A program made the translations under genes and the position numbers. A stretch of 64,000 nt of DNA from NCBI GenBank assembly GCA_963746805.1, contig CAVVCQ010000008.1, forward strand, positions 372,001 through 436,000, read 5' to 3'. Each line of letters starts with the position of its first letter. Position 1 is the stretch's first letter. A model generated the notes under the pieces. The model did not search any database. It worked only from the letters and a program-made list of their open reading frames with translations, and was not told the origin of the DNA. Source of the stretch: DATHTC01 sp963746805. Lineage in GTDB: Bacteria > Actinomycetota > Thermoleophilia > Gaiellales > Gaiellaceae. Below are positions 34,164 to 42,025 of this stretch, in pieces.

Positions 34164-36101
34164 CTACGGCAGAGCGAACGTGTAGATGTAGTCACCACGG
34201 CCGCACGGCTTCGGATCGCAGACGCCCCCGGTCGGGTCGTCGCGGTTCTGACCGCCGACGAGGATCGAGACGTACTGCTTGCCGCCGACCGAGTAGGTCA
34301 CCGGCGGAGCAGTCGCCATCGCGTCCATCGGCGGCGACTCCCAGAGGAGCCGGCCCGTGGCCGTGTCGAGCGCCTGGAGCGTGCCCTTACCCGACTTGCC
34401 GCCGGTCGTGCCGATGAACGTCAGGTTCGAGGCGGTGTTGGTCGAGCCGCCGATGCACGGGGCCGCCCACACCTGATGCCAGATGCGCTTGTTCGTACGG
34501 ACGTCGAGCGCCGTCAGTGTGCCCGTGTGCGTCGTCGTCGGGCTGGTGCGCCCGAGGATGCCGACGCCGCTCACGCCCGGCACGAGCGTCTGCGACGCCT
34601 TCGGCACCTGCGCCCACGCGCGGGCCCGCGTGTCGACGGCGCAGACCACGATCGAGTTCAGGTTCGCGTTGTACGCCGTCGGGCCCCACTCGACGTTCTC
34701 GAACGGGGTCACGATGAACTGCGACGTGTCGTACGGGTCGAACATGCACCCGAGCTTGAACGGCTTGCCGTCCGGCGCCGGGCCTGACCACGTGTCGGCG
34801 GGCTTCGCGCAGAGCCGGCCGCCGCCGTTCGGCATCGCCGGGAAGTCCAGCACGTTGTCGCTGCGCGGGATCGGCTGGGTCGGCCAGCTGTTGACGTCCG
34901 GGGCGTTGCTCTGCGGCACCTTCACCTCCGGCGTCGGGACGACCGGCTTGCCCGTCTTGCGGTCGAAGATGAAGTTCCACCCGAACTTCGACATCATCGA
35001 CATGATCTCGTTGTGGGTGGTGGTCGTCCGCACCGTCCTCGTGCGCGTGACGAGCTTGCCCTTGACGCGGACGCGCTGCTTCACCTGCTTCGTCGTCGTC
35101 GTCCGGAACGGCTTCTCGTACAGGATCGGCGACTGCGGCAGGTCGGAGTCCCAGATGTCGTGGTGCACCGTCTGGAAGCCCCACTTGAACGCGCCGGTGC
35201 CGTAGTCGAGCGCGACGAGCGCGTTCGTCCACAGGTTCGAGCCCGGCCCGCGCGAGTTCCATGGCACCGGGTTGCCCGTGCCGACGATCACGGTGTTGTT
35301 CTTCGTGTCGATGGCGCCGGAGTTCCACATCGCGCCGCCGCCGTAGTGGTACTCGCCGGGCGCCCACGTGTTGGCGCCGGGCTGACCGGGCGACGGGAGG
35401 ATGTTCCAGTGCCACACCTGCGTGCCGGTGGTGGCGTCGAACGCCTGCATGTCGTTGCGGACATAGCTGTCGCCGCCGCTCGTGCCGACGATGACGATGC
35501 CGTTGTAGTAGATCGGCGCCGCCACGAGGCGACCGCCCTTGCGCCACGGGATGACCTCGGTCTTCCAGACCTCGGCGCCCGTCAGCATGTCGAGGGCGAC
35601 CATGTAGCCGTCGCGCCGGCCCATGAACACCTTGCCCTCGCCGATCGCCACGGCGCTGTTGCGACCGCCGGTGCCGATGTTGTAGCCGGCGTCGAAGGTC
35701 GGCGTGTAGCGCCACAGGGTCTGGCCCGTGGCCCCGTCGAGTGCGAAGACGTGGCCCTTGCCCGTCGGGATGTAGTAGGTCCCGTCGTAGACGACGGCAT
35801 TGGCCTCGTTCGAGCCGCAGGAGACGTCCCTGGCCGGACAGATCCCGAGGCTGATCTTCCACGCCTGCCGGAGCGTCCCGACGTTGGACGCGTTGATCTG
35901 CGTCAGCGCCGAGAAGCGCTGGTTCTTGAGGTTCCCGTTCCCCGAGATCCAGTTCTCCGCGGGATTGGCGTCCAGCTGGGCTGCCGTCCACGCGGGCGCC
36001 GGTGTGATCTCGGCTCGCTCCGACCCTGAGAGGGCCACGGAGACGAGCGCGATTGCGACGGCGGCTACCAGCGTGAAGGACAGCAACAAGCGTTTGCGCA
36101 T
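34164..36101 (-). CDS. PQQ-dependent dehydrogenase-like quinoprotein
   Basis: 645 residues, exported (LLLSFTLVAAVAIALVSVAL). It has an eight-bladed propeller: NWISGNGNLKNQRFSALTQI at the start and late blade RLLWESPPMDAMATAPPVTY. The active-site segment TVHHDIWDSD gives the catalytic Asp318 plus Asp320, the Asp-x-Asp of lanthanide-dependent enzymes. N277 (GTGNP) is kept, and Asp211 stands where the metal-binding Glu is expected. A Lys/Arg/Thr-rich insert lies near 335-365. GGAGGG precedes ATG 36101. No CxxCH. Best candidate for an active alcohol or aldehyde dehydrogenase here; substrate unknown. Confidence 0.85.
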   Translation of the reverse strand: MRKRLLLSFTLVAAVAIALVSVALSGSERAEITPAPAWTAAQLDANPAENWISGNGNLKNQRFSALTQINASNVGTLRQAWKISLGICPARDVSCGSNEANAVVYDGTYYIPTGKGHVFALDGATGQTLWRYTPTFDAGYNIGTGGRNSAVAIGEGKVFMGRRDGYMVALDMLTGAEVWKTEVIPWRKGGRLVAAPIYYNGIVIVGTSGGDSYVRNDMQAFDATTGTQVWHWNILPSPGQPGANTWAPGEYHYGGGAMWNSGAIDTKNNTVIVGTGNPVPWNSRGPGSNLWTNALVALDYGTGAFKWGFQTVHHDIWDSDLPQSPILYEKPFRTTTTKQVKQRVRVKGKLVTRTRTVRTTTTHNEIMSMMSKFGWNFIFDRKTGKPVVPTPEVKVPQSNAPDVNSWPTQPIPRSDNVLDFPAMPNGGGRLCAKPADTWSGPAPDGKPFKLGCMFDPYDTSQFIVTPFENVEWGPTAYNANLNSIVVCAVDTRARAWAQVPKASQTLVPGVSGVGILGRTSPTTTHTGTLTALDVRTNKRIWHQVWAAPCIGGSTNTASNLTFIGTTGGKSGKGTLQALDTATGRLLWESPPMDAMATAPPVTYSVGGKQYVSILVGGQNRDDPTGGVCDPKPCGRGDYIYTFALP

Positions 36102-36142
36102 CTGACCCTCCATGTGATGGATGTTGCGAGTATCCATGTCGC

Positions 36143-36156
36143 TGAAGCGTTTTGCA
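36143..36156 (-). promoter_or_regulatory. LacI-type operator, site E1
   Basis: TGAAGCGTTTTGCA on the forward strand, 42 bases before the ATG of the PQQ gene at 36101, in the 151-base divergent region shared with the cupredoxin-like gene at 36253. Confidence 0.6.
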
Positions 36157-36166
36157 ACGAGCGCGC

Positions 36167-36180
36167 GCCGAGCGCTTTGC
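36167..36180 (-). promoter_or_regulatory. LacI-type operator, site E2
   Basis: GCCGAGCGCTTTGC on the forward strand, a second half-conserved copy. Its centre is about 25 bases from that of E1, which would allow cooperative binding over two DNA turns. A further AAGCGTTT lies in the first codons of the PQQ gene (36089-36096). Confidence 0.45.
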
Positions 36181-36252
36181 ACCCCGATGGAACTCCGCTT
36201 CCGAGGTGGTACTCTGATCCCGGTTCCGGGGACTCGACGAGGAGCGTCTCAC

Positions 36253-36639
36253 GTGATTCGCATCGCCGCGGTCGTTGCACTCGCATCACTCGCCGCACTC
36301 GTGCCGGCGGCGCAGGGGACGACCGAGCCGGTCGAGGAGGTCGACGTCTACGTGACCCTCCGCGACAGCGGGATCACGCTCAGCCGCAAGGACGCCGTGC
36401 GCGGCGCCGTCGCCCGCTTCATCGTCCACAACCTCGGCAGGAAGCCGCACAGCTTCGAGCTGGGGAAGGGCAACGTGACGGCGGTCCGCACCGGGCTGTC
36501 CACGTCCGTGATCAAGCCGAGAAGCAGGGTGAAGATCCTCCTCGTCTTCCTCGACTTCCGCGGCGCGCTTCCCTACCGCAGCGCCGTGAGGGCGGACGCG
36601 AGGAATCCGCGCATGAGGGGCGTCTTCACCATCACATGA
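36253..36639 (+). CDS. secreted cupredoxin-like protein lacking copper ligands
   Basis: 128 residues from GTG 36253 with GAGGAG upstream. Signal peptide (IRIAAVVALASLAALVPAA), then a cupredoxin-like beta sandwich with RKPHSFEL, retaining one His (H66). The Cys-x(4)-His-x(4)-Met loop is replaced by LDFRGALPYRSAVRADARN, without Cys or His, so type-1 copper binding is not expected. Divergent from the PQQ gene at 36101, with two operators between. It could be a structural or regulatory partner. Confidence 0.7.
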   Translation: MIRIAAVVALASLAALVPAAQGTTEPVEEVDVYVTLRDSGITLSRKDAVRGAVARFIVHNLGRKPHSFELGKGNVTAVRTGLSTSVIKPRSRVKILLVFLDFRGALPYRSAVRADARNPRMRGVFTIT

Positions 36640-36678
36640 GCCGGTCGGCGCGCGTCGGAGGCCTTCCGGCGCCGCCGC

Positions 36679-36684
36679 TAGAGT
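36679..36684 (+). promoter_or_regulatory. -10 box supporting the purL CTG start
   Basis: TAGAGT, ending 7 bases before CTG 36692, the same spacing as in other leaderless genes of the window. Confidence 0.5.
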
Positions 36685-36691
36685 CGGACAC

Positions 36692-38779
36692 CTGAGCACG
36701 GTCGAGGAACAGCCGCTCCACCGGGCGCTCGGTCTGACCGACGGGGAGCTCGACCGTATCCGGGAGCTGCTGGAGCGCGATCCGAACCACTTCGAGCTCG
36801 CCGTCTTCTCGCTCCTCTGGTCGGAGCACTGCGGCTACAAGCATTCCGCCCCGCTCCTGCGCCGGCTGCCGTCCCACGGCGACGCCGTGCTCCAGGGCCC
36901 CGGCGAGAACGCGGGCGTGATCGACGTCGGGGACGGGCTCGCGGTCGCGTTCAAGGTCGAGTCGCACAACCACCCGACCGCGGTCGAGCCGTTCCAGGGC
37001 GCGGCCACCGGCGTCGGCGGCATCCTCCGGGACATCGTCGCGATGGGCGCCCGGCCCATCGCGCTCCTCGACGGCCTCTTCTTCGGCGAGCCGGACTGGG
37101 CCTTCGACCGCGCCGTCGGCGGGATCGGCCACTACGGCAACTGCGTCGGCGTCCCGACCGTCGGCGGCACGACCACCTTCGACGAGGCGTACGCGGACAA
37201 CTGCCTCGTGAACGCGATGTGCGTCGGCGTCCTCCCCGTCGACCGCGTCAAGCGCGCCGGCGCGGTCGGCCCCGGGAACGCGATCGTGCTCTTCGGCGCC
37301 ACGACCGGAAGGGACGGGATCGGCGGGGCCTCGGTGCTCGCGAGCGCCGAGCTCGGCGAGGACGACGCGGACAAGCGCCCGAGCGTCCAGATCGGCGACC
37401 CGTTCACCGGCAAGCGGCTGATCGAGGTCTCGCTCGAGCTCGTCGAGGGCGGGCTCGTCGAATCGCTGCAGGACTGCGGCGCCGCCGGGCTCGCCTCGTC
37501 GCTCGCGGAGATGGCGCGCGACCTCGGCATCGACGTCCACCTCGACCGCGTGCCGCTGCGGGAGGAGCTCGAGCCGTGGGAGATCATGATCTCGGAGTCG
37601 CAGGAGCGGATGGTCGCGGTCGTCCGGCCGACGATGCTCGACGCCGTCCGCGCCGTGTGCGCGCGCTGGGAGCTGCCGTGCACCGTCATCGGCGAGGTGA
37701 CCGAGACGCGCGAGCTGCGCGCGTTCCACGACGGCGACGAGCTCGGCGCGATCCCGGCCGCCTTCCTCACCGACGAGGCGCCGCGCTACGAGGTGCCGCA
37801 CGCGCCGCGGCCGTCGCTCCCGGCGCCGCCTCCGCCCCAGGCGCCGCCGCACGGGCACGCGCTGCTGGAGCTGCTCGCCTCGCCGAACGTCCGCTCGCGC
37901 GCGTGGGTCTTCCGCCGCTACGACCACCTCGTCGGCGCGCGCACGCTGCGGCGCCCGGGCCTCGACGCGGCCGTGCTGCGGCTGCGTCCCTCGCTGCGCG
38001 GCCTCGCCGTCTCGCTCGACGCCGCCCCACGCACGGGACGGCTCGACCCGAGGACCGGCGGCGCCCTCGCCGTGCTCGAGGCCGCGCGGAACGTCGCGTG
38101 CGCCGGCGGCCGGCCGCTCGCGCTCACGGACTGCCTCAATTTCGGCAACCCGGAGAAGCCGGAGATCGCGTGGGAGCTGGCCGAGGCGATCGAGGGGATG
38201 GCGCACGCGGCCGAGGCGCTCGGAACGCCCGTCGTGTCCGGGAACGTGTCGCTCTACAACGAGACGGACGGGCGCCCGATCGACCCGACCCCGGTCGTCG
38301 GCTGCGTCGGGCTCGTCGAGGACGTCCGCGCCGTGCCGCGCGGCTGGCGCGACGGCGACGTCGTGCTGCTCGCCGGGGCCGGGTCGGTGACGCTGAACGG
38401 GTCGGAGTACCAGGCGCGGTTCGGCGAGGTCGGCGGCTCCGCGGCGCCGCTCGAGCTCGAGGCCGAGGCGGCGCTCGTCGCCTTCCTCTGGCGGAACGCG
38501 GCGCGGCTCTCGCTCGCGCACGACGCCTCGGAGGGAGGGCTCGCCGTCGCGCTCGCCGAGGCGGCGCTGTGGAGCGGGGTCGGCGCCGAGCTCGAGCTTC
38601 CGGACGACGCTCCGCGCCTCTTCGGCGAGGGCGGCGGCCAGGCGGTGATCGCGTGCGCACCGAACGACGTGGCCTCGCTCGAGGGTGTGCCGCTGCGACG
38701 CGTCGGGACGGTCGGCGGCGACACGATCATGGGCCTGGCGCTCGATGAGCTCGCCGCGGCCTGGGGACCGCGCGACTGA
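36692..38779 (+). CDS. purL: FGAM synthase large subunit PurL, CTG start
   Basis: 695 residues, the short PurL that needs PurS and PurQ. Conserved blocks: FSLLWSEHCGYKHS, VLQGPGENAGV, FKVESHNHPTAVEPFQGAATGVGG, DCLNFGNPEKPE and GNVSLYNET. The first ATG/GTG/TTG in frame (GTG 36887) would remove 65 conserved residues. CTG 36692 gives S-T-V-E-E-Q-P-L-H-R-A-L-G-L-T-D, the normal N-terminus, and is spaced correctly from TAGAGT. Stop and purF ATG overlap (TGATG). Catalyses FGAR to FGAM with ATP. Confidence 0.95.
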   Translation: MSTVEEQPLHRALGLTDGELDRIRELLERDPNHFELAVFSLLWSEHCGYKHSAPLLRRLPSHGDAVLQGPGENAGVIDVGDGLAVAFKVESHNHPTAVEPFQGAATGVGGILRDIVAMGARPIALLDGLFFGEPDWAFDRAVGGIGHYGNCVGVPTVGGTTTFDEAYADNCLVNAMCVGVLPVDRVKRAGAVGPGNAIVLFGATTGRDGIGGASVLASAELGEDDADKRPSVQIGDPFTGKRLIEVSLELVEGGLVESLQDCGAAGLASSLAEMARDLGIDVHLDRVPLREELEPWEIMISESQERMVAVVRPTMLDAVRAVCARWELPCTVIGEVTETRELRAFHDGDELGAIPAAFLTDEAPRYEVPHAPRPSLPAPPPPQAPPHGHALLELLASPNVRSRAWVFRRYDHLVGARTLRRPGLDAAVLRLRPSLRGLAVSLDAAPRTGRLDPRTGGALAVLEAARNVACAGGRPLALTDCLNFGNPEKPEIAWELAEAIEGMAHAAEALGTPVVSGNVSLYNETDGRPIDPTPVVGCVGLVEDVRAVPRGWRDGDVVLLAGAGSVTLNGSEYQARFGEVGGSAAPLELEAEAALVAFLWRNAARLSLAHDASEGGLAVALAEAALWSGVGAELELPDDAPRLFGEGGGQAVIACAPNDVASLEGVPLRRVGTVGGDTIMGLALDELAAAWGPRD

Positions 38780-40155
38780 TGTGCGGCGTCGTCGGTGTCC
38801 GGTCGCAGACGCGGGACGTCGCCCGCCTCGCGTACTTCGGCCTCCACGCGCTGCAGCACCGCGGCCAGGAGTCGGCCGGGATCGCCCTCTCGGACCGCGG
38901 CCGGCTGACCGCGCTGCGCGAGCTCGGGCTCGTCACGCAGGCGTTCAACGAGCGCACGCTGCGGGGCCTCCGCGGCGACCTCGCGATCGGCCACGTCCGC
39001 TATTCGACGACGGGCGGGAACAAGTGGGCGAACGCGCAGCCGCTCGTCCACCACGGCCGGACGAGGACCGTGGCACTCGGCCACAACGGCAACCTCGTCA
39101 ACGCCGCCGAGCTGCGGACGGAGCTCGGGCTGGCCGGCGCCGCCAGCTCGGACTCCGAGGCGATCGCCGCGCTCGTGGGCTCGGAGGAGGGACCGCTCGA
39201 GAACGCCGTCGCCGCGGCGATGGCGCGGCTCGAGGGCGCGTACTCGTGCGTCGCGCTCGCCGGCGGCGAGCTCACGGCCTTCCGCGACCCGCTCGGGTTC
39301 CGGCCGCTCTGCCTCGGCCGGCTCCCGGAGGGCGACTGGGTCGTGGCCTCCGAGTCGTGCGCGCTCGACCTGCTCGGCGCGACCTACGAGCGGGAAGTCC
39401 GGCCGGGCGAGGTCGTGGTCGTCGGGGCCGACGGCGAGCTGCGCTCGCTGCAGGCGCTCGACCCACCGGCGGCCGGCGCGCTCTGCATCTTCGAGTTCTT
39501 CTACCTCGCCCGCCCTGACTCCAGGCTGTCGGACGTCGAGGTCCATGGGGCACGCATCCGCATGGGCGAGCGGCTCGCGGCCGAAGCGCCGGCCGCCGCC
39601 GACCTTGTCCTCCCGATACCGGACTCGGGCACGCCCGCGGCCGTCGGCTTCGCGCGAGCGAGCGGGATCCCGTTCTCCGACGGGCTGATCAAGAACCGGT
39701 ACGTCGGGCGGACGTTCATCCAGCCCGACCAGGGCCTGCGCCAGCTCGGCGTGCACCTGAAGTTCAACCCGGTCGCAGAGATCGCCGGACAGCGCATCGT
39801 CATCGTCGACGACTCGATCGTGCGCGGAAACACGACGCGGCAGCTCGTGGCGATGCTCTTCGACGCCGGCGCGGCCGAGGTGCACGTGCGCGTCTCGTCG
39901 CCGCCGATCGTGGGCCAGTGCTTCTACGGGATCGACCTCGCCGACCCGGAGGAGCTCGTCGCCTCGTCGCGCACCGTCGAGGAGGTGCGGGAGCTGATCG
40001 GCGCGACCTCGCTCGCGTACCTCTCGCTCGAGGGCCTGCAGGCCGCGACGCGCCGACCCGCGAGCGCCCTCTGCCGCGCCTGCCTCACGGGCGACTACCC
40101 GACCGCGGTGCCGGTCGAGTTCGGGAAGCTTCGGTTCGAAGCAGCGCGGGCCTGA
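38779..40155 (+). CDS. purF: amidophosphoribosyltransferase PurF
   Basis: 458 residues. First committed enzyme of purine synthesis, making phosphoribosylamine from PRPP and glutamine. Cys2 (MCGVVGVR) is the glutaminase nucleophile with no propeptide. The PRPP motif is IVIVDDSIVRGNT. Four Cys positions (LCIFEFFY, GQCFYGID, LCRAC) match the iron-sulfur ligands of the Bacillus-type enzyme. The stop at 40155 is followed at once by a hairpin terminator. Confidence 0.96.
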   Translation: MCGVVGVRSQTRDVARLAYFGLHALQHRGQESAGIALSDRGRLTALRELGLVTQAFNERTLRGLRGDLAIGHVRYSTTGGNKWANAQPLVHHGRTRTVALGHNGNLVNAAELRTELGLAGAASSDSEAIAALVGSEEGPLENAVAAAMARLEGAYSCVALAGGELTAFRDPLGFRPLCLGRLPEGDWVVASESCALDLLGATYEREVRPGEVVVVGADGELRSLQALDPPAAGALCIFEFFYLARPDSRLSDVEVHGARIRMGERLAAEAPAAADLVLPIPDSGTPAAVGFARASGIPFSDGLIKNRYVGRTFIQPDQGLRQLGVHLKFNPVAEIAGQRIVIVDDSIVRGNTTRQLVAMLFDAGAAEVHVRVSSPPIVGQCFYGIDLADPEELVASSRTVEEVRELIGATSLAYLSLEGLQAATRRPASALCRACLTGDYPTAVPVEFGKLRFEAARA

Positions 40156-40156
40156 C

Positions 40157-40179
40157 GTTAGTGGCTCTGAGCCACTAAC
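40157..40179 (+). terminator. purF terminator hairpin
   Basis: Perfect 10-base stem GTTAGTGGCT / AGCCACTAAC with a CTG loop, directly after the purF stop and followed by TCATTTTC. Confidence 0.75.
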
Positions 40180-40190
40180 TCATTTTCGGG

Positions 40191-40475
40191 GTCCCGGATC
40201 ACTCGGACGGACGGGATCGCCGCGTGCCCCGTCCAGGGGCACAGCGCATCCCGCCCGTCACGACACGCCCGTGCCGATGAGAACCGGTTGCTGGCCGGAG
40301 CGCCCGCACCGAAGGTGCGCGCGCGCAGGCCACACCGCCAGGCCCGGCCCCTGCAACGAGAGACGGCCCTGGCCGAAGGGCGGTTCATCCGCCCGGGAGG
40401 CCACGCAGACGTGACTCGAAGCCACGAGGCAGAAGGAGGGGGCTCGTGGGGGAACCATGGGTTCCCCCACGCCTA
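40191..40475 (+). repeat. structured repeat element, left copy
   Basis: About 285 bases repeated in inverted orientation at 44285-44615. It can fold into: a long stem (GACGGACGGGAT with ATCCCGCCCGTC) enclosing hairpin GTGCCCC / GGGGCAC; hairpin CACC-GAA-GGTG; hairpin GGGCGG / CCGCCC; hairpin GCC-ACGA-GGC; and an end hairpin GTGGGGGAACC-ATG-GGTTCCCCCAC (40446-40470). The end hairpin abuts the stop of the reverse-strand gene at 40473 and could end its transcript. Nothing here reads as a convincing protein gene; this explains the gap between purF and 40473. Confidence 0.75.
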
Positions 40476-40718
40476 CACCTCGTAGACGCGAGAGGCCTTG
40501 GCGATGCCGCGGCTGATGAGGTACGCCGCCGTCGTCCAGAGGAAGAAGGTCTGCCAGTCGGACGAGCCGAGCGTGTCCGAGATCCAGCAGACGAGCGACG
40601 CGACGATGAGCGCCAGGATCCAGATCGCGAGCTCGGCGTTGCCGGGGAAGAACCCCATCCCGATCGGCGGCGTGAACTCGCTGCGGGGCGTGCGCTCGGG
40701 CTCCGGCGTGGTGGACAT
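40473..40718 (-). CDS. small membrane protein, 81 residues
   Basis: ATG 40718. A hydrophilic N-terminus (about 30 residues) is followed by two membrane helices (AELAIWILALIVASLVCWI and the W-Q-T-F-F-L-W-T-T-A-A-Y-L-I stretch). No family is recognised, though the layout resembles small oxidase-associated proteins. Same strand and orientation as the VOC and ctaG genes upstream of it; its stop touches the structured repeat. Confidence 0.6.
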   Translation of the reverse strand: MSTTPEPERTPRSEFTPPIGMGFFPGNAELAIWILALIVASLVCWISDTLGSSDWQTFFLWTTAAYLISRGIAKASRVYEV

Positions 40719-40727
40719 GCGTGCCTC

Positions 40728-41120
40728 CTAGGTGTTGTGGACGATCTCGAGCTTGATCCCGTCGGGGTCGGCGAAGAACACGGCGTAGTAGCCGGGCGAG
40801 TACGGGTACTCCTCCGGCCCGCTCTCGATCTCCGCCTCCTGCTCGCGCAGCCAGGCAGCGCGCTCGTCGACCATGGCGCGCGAGTCGGCGCGGAACGCGA
40901 GGTGGTGCAGGCCGACGCGGTAGCGGTCGACGCCGTCCCGGGTCTGCGACTCGCGCAGGCCGACCGCATCGTCCTCGCCGACGAGGTACCACACCGTCTC
41001 GCCGCGCTCGCCCTCGATCTCCGCGACGCGGTGGTAGCCGAGCGGCGCGAGGAGCTCCCGGTAGAAGGCGAGGCTGCGCTCGATCGAGGAGACGCAGAGG
41101 TCGACGTGATCGACGGGCAC
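40728..41120 (-). CDS. VOC-superfamily (glyoxalase-like) protein
   Basis: 130 residues from GTG 41120, starting VPVDHVDLCVSSIERSLAFY. Metal-ligand-like positions are H5 (VDHVDL), HHLAFRA in the middle and KLEIVHN at the end. Members act as lyases, dioxygenases or resistance proteins. No substrate can be named. It lies in a three-gene set with ctaG. Confidence 0.8.
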   Translation of the reverse strand: MPVDHVDLCVSSIERSLAFYRELLAPLGYHRVAEIEGERGETVWYLVGEDDAVGLRESQTRDGVDRYRVGLHHLAFRADSRAMVDERAAWLREQEAEIESGPEEYPYSPGYYAVFFADPDGIKLEIVHNT

Positions 41121-41133
41121 CAGGCCCGCCCAT

Positions 41134-41970
41134 TCAGCGGCCCTGCGACAACTCCTGCCCGCGCCCGTACCGAACGGCACGATCGACCGAGCGGCGATCC
41201 AGACCGCGCTCGAGCAGCTCCTGCCGCAGCTCGCCCTCCTGCGCGAGCCGCAGGAACAGCCACGCGAGCGCGGCGATCGTGACGAGCGACCCCTCGACCA
41301 TCATGATCCCGCCGGCGTAGCCCTGGTCGGCGAGCGGGCTGATCCCCCAGATCCGCTCGGCCCGCGCGTAGGTGTCGTAGACGGGCTCGCCCGACCAGAA
41401 GAAGACGTTGCCGAGCACCGTCTCCAGCAGGCGCACGACGACGACGTACGCGAGCTTCCAGCCGGTGCCGAACCAGGCGGGCCCGGGGACGACCTCGACG
41501 ACTGCGGCCCACATCAGCATCCCGAAGCCGAGGAAGCACGCGTGCTCGAGCGCGTGGAGCGCGTCGTGGCGGATCGCGCCCTCGTAGAGCACGGGCAGGT
41601 GCCAGAGGTAGAGGTTCGCGGCCCAGAGCGGCAGCGCCACGAGCGGATGGGCGAGGACGCGCAGGCGCCCAGCCACCGGGAGCGCGAGCAGCGGCCGCAG
41701 CATCGGCCCGGTGAGCCCGAGGACGATCGCGAGCGCCGCGAGGTCGCCGAGGACGACGTGCTGGAGCATGTGGGCCGAGAAGAGGCGCTCCTCGCCGAGC
41801 CGCTCGAGCGGCGGCGACACGGACACGAGGTACAGGACCAGGCCGAGCGCGAAGCTGAGTCGCCGCAGCGCAGGGACCGGCGTCCCGCGTCGCGCGAGGC
41901 GCAGGGCACGCCGCCCGTACAGGAAGCCGATGAGCGCCACCGGAGCGAGCTGGAGGGCGAGCGCAGCCAT
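41134..41970 (-). CDS. ctaG: cytochrome c oxidase assembly protein CtaG (caa3 type)
   Basis: 278 residues with about seven membrane helices. Family landmarks: HMLQHVVLGDLAAL, with paired His, ANLYLWHLPVLYEGAI, HALEHACFLGFGMLMWAAV and DQGYAGGIMM. CtaG takes part in copper-centre formation of terminal oxidases, linking this island in theme to the copper proteins at 30890-36639. ATG 41970 is preceded by TACGCT at 41977-41982 (six-base gap). Divergent from the DUF2157 gene. Confidence 0.88.
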   Translation of the reverse strand: MAALALQLAPVALIGFLYGRRALRLARRGTPVPALRRLSFALGLVLYLVSVSPPLERLGEERLFSAHMLQHVVLGDLAALAIVLGLTGPMLRPLLALPVAGRLRVLAHPLVALPLWAANLYLWHLPVLYEGAIRHDALHALEHACFLGFGMLMWAAVVEVVPGPAWFGTGWKLAYVVVVRLLETVLGNVFFWSGEPVYDTYARAERIWGISPLADQGYAGGIMMVEGSLVTIAALAWLFLRLAQEGELRQELLERGLDRRSVDRAVRYGRGQELSQGR

Positions 41971-41976
41971 GGAACG

Positions 41977-42018
41977 AGCGTACAACGGGGTTGCCTTCTA
42001 TAGCAAACACGCTATGGT
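41977..42018. promoter_or_regulatory. divergent ctaG/DUF2157 promoters with inverted repeat
   Basis: Reverse: -35 TTGCTA (42001-42006), 18-base spacer, -10 TACGCT (41977-41982) for ctaG. Forward: -35 TTGCCT (41991-41996), 16-base spacer, -10 TATGGT (42013-42018) for ATG 42026. The near-palindrome CTATAGC-N6-GCTATGG (41998-42017) covers both and looks like an operator for one regulator controlling both directions. Confidence 0.5.
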
Positions 42019-42025
42019 AAGGGCG

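Noticed and set aside
36887..38779. purL starting at GTG 36887
   Set aside because: It would remove 65 residues conserved in the family; CTG 36692 fits both the family and the upstream -10 box.
40288..40485. Open frame with the peptide GGGSWGNHGFPHA, also readable in the right repeat copy
   Set aside because: Conservation follows hairpin stems (the peptide is read across the terminal palindrome) and the middle of the two translations diverges. I treat it as structured DNA/RNA rather than protein.
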